A DNA stretch of 64,000 nucleotides, from contig NZ_JAIZEO010000001.1 in NCBI RefSeq assembly GCF_024189315.1, positions 62,001 through 126,000 on the forward strand, given 5' to 3'. The notes below the pieces were generated by a model that was not told where the DNA came from, searched no databases, and saw only the letters and a list, made by a program, of their open reading frames with translations. Made by a program: the position numbers and the translations under genes. This document shows, in pieces, positions 60,590-64,000 of the stretch (the first letter of the stretch is position 1; the number at the start of each line of letters is the position of its first letter). This DNA comes from Halobacillus sp. A5 (lineage in GTDB: Bacteria; Bacillota; Bacilli; Bacillales; Halobacillaceae).

Positions 60590-61831
60590 GTGTCAAATTT
60601 GAGAGACGAAGCACTACATATACATCGTGCTAATAAAGGAAAACTAGAAACGAATTCCAAAGTACCCGTGCGAAATGCCAGAGATTTAAGCCTTGCTTAT
60701 TCTCCGGGTGTAGCAGAGCCATGTAAAGAAATTTATGATCATAAAGAGACTGTTTATGATTACACTATGAAGGGCAATATGGTTGCTGTAGTTAGTGACG
60801 GATCCGCTGTACTTGGACTTGGAAATATCGGTCCGGAGGCAGCGCTTCCAGTAATGGAAGGAAAGGCAGCTTTGTTTAAAAGCTTTGCCGGGGTAGATGC
60901 TTTTCCGATTTGTTTAAATACAAGAGATATTGATCAAATTGTCCAGACTGTTAAATTAATGGAGCCTACTTTTGGCGGTGTCAATTTGGAGGATATTGCA
61001 GCTCCCAATTGTTTTATTATAGAAGACCGCTTGAAAAAAGAAACAAACATTCCAATTTTTCATGATGATCAGCACGGTACAGCAATTGTTACTGTAGCAG
61101 GGTTGATGAACGCTCTAAAAATCACAGGTAAAAGCTTTTCAGAGATTAAAGTAGTTGCAAATGGCGCTGGAGCAGCAGGGATTGCAATTATTAAACTCCT
61201 TTATCATTTTGGTGTTAGAGACATTGTAATGTGTGACTCTAAAGGAGCAATTTATGAAGGACGTACTTCAGGAATGAACGATGTCAAAGACGAAATTGCT
61301 AAGATTACGAACAAGGATAAGCAGGCAGGCAACCTTGAAGAAGTAATGGAGGGTGCTGATGTCTTTATCGGTGTTTCAGTAGGTGGGCTGCTGTCAAAGG
61401 AAATGGTTTCCCGTATGAATAAAGATGCCATTATTTTTGCCATGGCTAATCCAGAACCTGAAATCATGCCTGAAGACGCTAAGGAAGCAGGAGCACGAGT
61501 CATTGGAACCGGTCGTTCTGACTTCCCTAACCAAGTGAATAACGTATTAGCATTTCCAGGAATATTCCGTGGGGCTTTAGACGTCAGAGCAACAAGAATT
61601 AATGAAAAGATGAAAATAGCGGCCGCTGAGGCTATTGCTTCTCTCGTCAGTGAGGAAGACTTAAATGAAGATTATGTTATTCCTGCTCCTTTTGATGCCA
61701 GGGTAGCGCCTGCTGTTGCAGCCAGCGTTGCTAAAGCAGCAATGGAATCGGGAGTTGCTCGGCATCACGTTGATCCTGAAGAGGTTGCTGAGAAAACCAG
61801 ATATCTAACTTTAATAGATGAGGAAGAATAA
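60590..61831 (+). CDS. ytsJ: malic enzyme (YtsJ-type)
   Basis: 413 aa; oxidative decarboxylation of malate to pyruvate, in B. subtilis YtsJ mainly NADP-dependent. Motifs: [55 protein letters not shown] start after aaaggag. Next to dnaE and the acc genes, as in B. subtilis; provides NADPH for fatty acid synthesis. Confidence 0.95.
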   Translation: MSNLRDEALHIHRANKGKLETNSKVPVRNARDLSLAYSPGVAEPCKEIYDHKETVYDYTMKGNMVAVVSDGSAVLGLGNIGPEAALPVMEGKAALFKSFAGVDAFPICLNTRDIDQIVQTVKLMEPTFGGVNLEDIAAPNCFIIEDRLKKETNIPIFHDDQHGTAIVTVAGLMNALKITGKSFSEIKVVANGAGAAGIAIIKLLYHFGVRDIVMCDSKGAIYEGRTSGMNDVKDEIAKITNKDKQAGNLEEVMEGADVFIGVSVGGLLSKEMVSRMNKDAIIFAMANPEPEIMPEDAKEAGARVIGTGRSDFPNQVNNVLAFPGIFRGALDVRATRINEKMKIAAAEAIASLVSEEDLNEDYVIPAPFDARVAPAVAASVAKAAMESGVARHHVDPEEVAEKTRYLTLIDEEE

Positions 61832-61836
61832 ACTGT

Positions 61837-61866
61837 GGAGAAAGGCCTTTGGCTTTTCTCCTTGAA
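61837..61866 (+). terminator. hairpin after ytsJ
   Basis: GGAGAAAGGCC pairs with GGCTTTTCTCC, followed by ttgaatttt. Probably a partial terminator before the regulator gene. Confidence 0.6.
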
Positions 61867-61894
61867 TTTTGTCACTATGAAAGGGGTCTGTTCG

Positions 61895-62488
61895 ATGACG
61901 CATACGTTAGATGAGAAGGTATATGAAGGAGTGCTAGAACAGATTAAAGCTTACATTGAAGATAAGAAGCTTGAACCAGGTGATAAACTGCCATCTGAAA
62001 GGATGTTCAGCGAACTGCTTCAAGTAGGGAGGTCTTCAATAAGGGAAGCTTTACGAGCCCTTGAGTTGTTGGGACTGATCGAAACAAGACGCGGTGAAGG
62101 AACGTTTATGAGGGCTTACCGTCCCTATCATATGGTAGGTCTGCTGTCTAAATTTCTTCTTAACAACACGAGAACAAGAGAAGAACTTCTCGCAGCTAAA
62201 CAAATGCTTGAAAAGGAAATTTTAATTCTATCAATCGGTCAGTTATCAAGCGAACAGCTTGCCAAGTTACAATTAATGCTCCCGGAAGCTTGTAATAGTG
62301 AGGATCACCTGAAATTATTCACATATTTATTTGAAGAATCCCATCATCCCCTGCTATTATCTATGTGGCAGTTCATTTGCGGGTTTACGCACACCGTTCA
62401 CGATATTACGTATTCGGATGATTGGTACAGAAGGATGTACCAGGCTATGATTAAACAATCCAAAGAGCAAATGTACTCTTTGTTTTAA
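61895..62488 (+). CDS. GntR/FadR-family transcriptional regulator
   Basis: 197 aa. N-terminal winged helix GDKLPSERMFSELLQVGRSSIREALRALELLGLI and a short helical effector domain. The full-length FadR family averages near 230 aa, so the effector domain is somewhat short. ATG at 61895 after aaagggg; an ATG at 61877 and longer frames are possible. Likely controls ytsJ through the palindrome at 60532 and perhaps accDA downstream. Effector unknown. Confidence 0.85.
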   Translation: MTHTLDEKVYEGVLEQIKAYIEDKKLEPGDKLPSERMFSELLQVGRSSIREALRALELLGLIETRRGEGTFMRAYRPYHMVGLLSKFLLNNTRTREELLAAKQMLEKEILILSIGQLSSEQLAKLQLMLPEACNSEDHLKLFTYLFEESHHPLLLSMWQFICGFTHTVHDITYSDDWYRRMYQAMIKQSKEQMYSLF

Positions 62489-62514
62489 TATAAATTTGTC
62501 GATCTGTTAAACGA

Positions 62515-62543
62515 CCGACAGCTTTCGTTATCAAATGTATAAT
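62515..62543 (+). promoter_or_regulatory. putative promoter of accDA
   Basis: CCGACA and TATAAT with 17-bp spacing, 53 bp before the accD start. No FapR-like operator was recognised. Confidence 0.5.
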
Positions 62544-62595
62544 AGTTTATGTATTATGACATAGAAATGACCCTTGTCCTAAAGGAGGAATTGCC

Positions 62596-63453
62596 TTGCT
62601 TAGAGATTTTTTCAGCAAGAAAAAACGCTACGCATCCATACCAAGTCAAGAGGCAAAGCAGGATGTACCTGAAGGGCTTATGCAAAAATGCCCTAGCTGC
62701 CAAAAGATTTTTTATAGAAAAGAACTTATTCGAAACATGAATGTCTGCCCACATTGTGACCATCACCATAACCTCAATGCCTTTGAGCGAATTGAGCATT
62801 TGTTTGATGATAACTCCTTTGAAGAATGGGACAAGAATATGATTTCAAACAACCCGCTAAATTTCCCGGATTATGAAGAAAAGCTGGAGAAGGATCGATT
62901 GAAATCTGCATTAAATGAAGCAGTTATAACTGGAAAAGCAGCGTTGAACGGAAACGAAACAGCGCTGGCTGTCATGGACTCCCGCTTTCGAATGGGAAGT
63001 ATGGGATCGGTTGTAGGTGAAAAGATCACCAATGCTGTAGAAAATGCAAGAAAAGAGGAACTTCCTTTTATCATATTCACAGCATCCGGAGGAGCGAGGA
63101 TGCAGGAGGGTGTTCTAAGCTTAATGCAAATGGGGAAAACTTCTGTTGCATTACGCCGTCATCACGAAAACGGCGGTTTATTTATATCTGTAATGACACA
63201 TCCTACTACGGGCGGGGTGTCTGCCAGCTTTGCTTCTGTGGGAGATTACAACTTTGCAGAGCCAGGTGCACTGATTGGTTTTGCAGGACGGCGTATTATT
63301 GAGCAGACCATTCGTGAGAAGCTTCCAGATGATTTTCAAACGGCAGAATTTTTATTGCAGCATGGTCAGTTAGACCGTGTAGTGCACCGCCATGAAATGA
63401 AGGAAACCCTTTCCACAGTTTTAGATATACATTGTAAGGAGGGGCAGCTTTAA
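62596..63453 (+). CDS. accD: acetyl-CoA carboxylase carboxyltransferase beta subunit
   Basis: 285 aa; with AccA transfers carboxyl from biotin to acetyl-CoA. N-terminal zinc finger KCPSCQKIF and CPHCDHH; carboxyltransferase motif [19 protein letters not shown] and [13 protein letters not shown] start after aaaggagg. Stop overlaps the accA ATG. Confidence 0.95.
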   Translation: MLRDFFSKKKRYASIPSQEAKQDVPEGLMQKCPSCQKIFYRKELIRNMNVCPHCDHHHNLNAFERIEHLFDDNSFEEWDKNMISNNPLNFPDYEEKLEKDRLKSALNEAVITGKAALNGNETALAVMDSRFRMGSMGSVVGEKITNAVENARKEELPFIIFTASGGARMQEGVLSLMQMGKTSVALRRHHENGGLFISVMTHPTTGGVSASFASVGDYNFAEPGALIGFAGRRIIEQTIREKLPDDFQTAEFLLQHGQLDRVVHRHEMKETLSTVLDIHCKEGQL

Positions 63454-64000
63454 TGAAGCACGTGCTGGAGTTTGAGAAACCCGTTATTGAACTTCGTGAT
63501 AAAATCACTGAATTAAAAAGGTTAACGGAAGAAAGCGAAATGGACTTAAGTGAAGAAATTGCTACTCTTGAGCAGCGGTTGGAGAAATTAGAGAAAGATG
63601 TATATGACCGGATGGCTCCCTGGGATCGTGTGCAAATGGCAAGACACCCCGAACGGCCTACAACCCTGGATTATATTGAACATTTATTCAGTGACTTTCT
63701 TGAACTTCACGGAGATCGCTTATTTGGTGATGACGAGGCGATTGTCTCAGGTATAGCTAAGTTTAATGGTGAGCCTGTGACAGTCATCGGTCATCAACGT
63801 GGTAAAGATACGAAAGAAAACATTAAGCGGAATTTTGGTATGCCGCATCCGGAAGGTTACCGTAAAGCACTGCGGCTCATGAAGCAGGCTGAGAAATTTA
63901 ATCGCCCGGTTATTACATTTATTGATACAAAAGGGGCGTATCCAGGACGTGCTGCAGAAGAACGGGGTCAAAGCGAAGCGATCGCACGGAACCTTGTAGA
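63453..64000 (+). CDS. accA: acetyl-CoA carboxylase carboxyltransferase alpha subunit, 3'-truncated by window edge
   Basis: Starts ATGAAGCAC overlapping the accD stop (TAATG). 182 codons are visible; the full protein is normally about 315-325 aa. Motifs [42 protein letters not shown] and [18 protein letters not shown] identify it. Confidence 0.95.
   Translation, partial: MKHVLEFEKPVIELRDKITELKRLTEESEMDLSEEIATLEQRLEKLEKDVYDRMAPWDRVQMARHPERPTTLDYIEHLFSDFLELHGDRLFGDDEAIVSGIAKFNGEPVTVIGHQRGKDTKENIKRNFGMPHPEGYRKALRLMKQAEKFNRPVITFIDTKGAYPGRAAEERGQSEAIARNLV

Noticed and set aside
1-64000. CRISPR arrays, rRNA or tRNA genes
   Set aside because: No regularly spaced repeats, no rRNA-like segments and no tRNA cloverleaf with T-loop signature were noticed.

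Overview
The window is a chromosomal segment of a low-GC, spore-forming Firmicute of the family Bacillaceae, probably a moderately halophilic genus such as Halobacillus or a relative. Host gene order follows the Bacillus subtilis thiI-ytcJ-nadK2(ytdI)-ytxK-ackA and ytkL-ytoI-ytpI-nrnA-ytrI/ytrH-dnaE-ytsJ-accD-accA neighbourhood. Ribosome binding sites are strong, TTG and GTG starts are frequent, and the sporulation genes ytrH and ytrI are present. The genus is an inference; the family assignment is firm.

Layout: 1-6408 is host (3' part of thiI, a YtcJ-type amidohydrolase, NAD kinase, YtxK methyltransferase, acetate kinase). 6291-43457 is a complete-looking siphovirus prophage of about 37 kb. 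It is integrated in the 3' end of ackA and bounded by a perfect 117-bp direct repeat that restores the ackA reading frame. 43458-64000 is host again: a dispersed repeat, ecsC-like, moaB, uspA, an SDR protein, ald, a five-gene DUF4178-PspA-DUF4247-DUF350-spermidine-synthase-like cluster, ytkL, ytoI, ytpI, nrnA, ytrI/ytrH, dnaE, ytsJ, a GntR/FadR regulator, accD and the start of accA.

The prophage runs left to right as: integrase; a winged-helix protein with a candidate antisense RNA in front of it; a repressor with divergent operators; a string of very small early genes; a 419-aa winged-helix protein; a 926-aa protein with the signature of a two-barrel RNA polymerase (YonO/QDE-1 type); HNH nucleases; HK97-type packaging, head and tail genes including a programmed -1 frameshift; an enlarged tail-tip region; lysis genes; a second regulator; an FtsK-like ATPase with a replication-relaxation protein; and attR. 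No recombinase of the RecT/Erf type, SSB, DnaB/DnaC-like helicase or loader was recognised, so the replication strategy is unusual or rests on the winged-helix, FtsK-like and replication-relaxation proteins.

Three parts of the prophage stand out. First, the phage-encoded RNA polymerase candidate and its adjacent winged-helix partner. Second, the tail-tip region, where two beta-helix tailspikes, a glycosyltransferase and a self-contained ribbon-helix-helix/tyrosine-recombinase switch lie between the distal tail protein and the tail hub. Third, the hub itself: a catalytically complete subtilisin fused to a tail-hub domain and ending in seven HxH motifs. In the host part the PspA/polyamine-type cluster, a 13-bp GntR-type palindrome in front of the malic enzyme gene, and a dispersed repeat that supplies terminators at two loci are the most notable.
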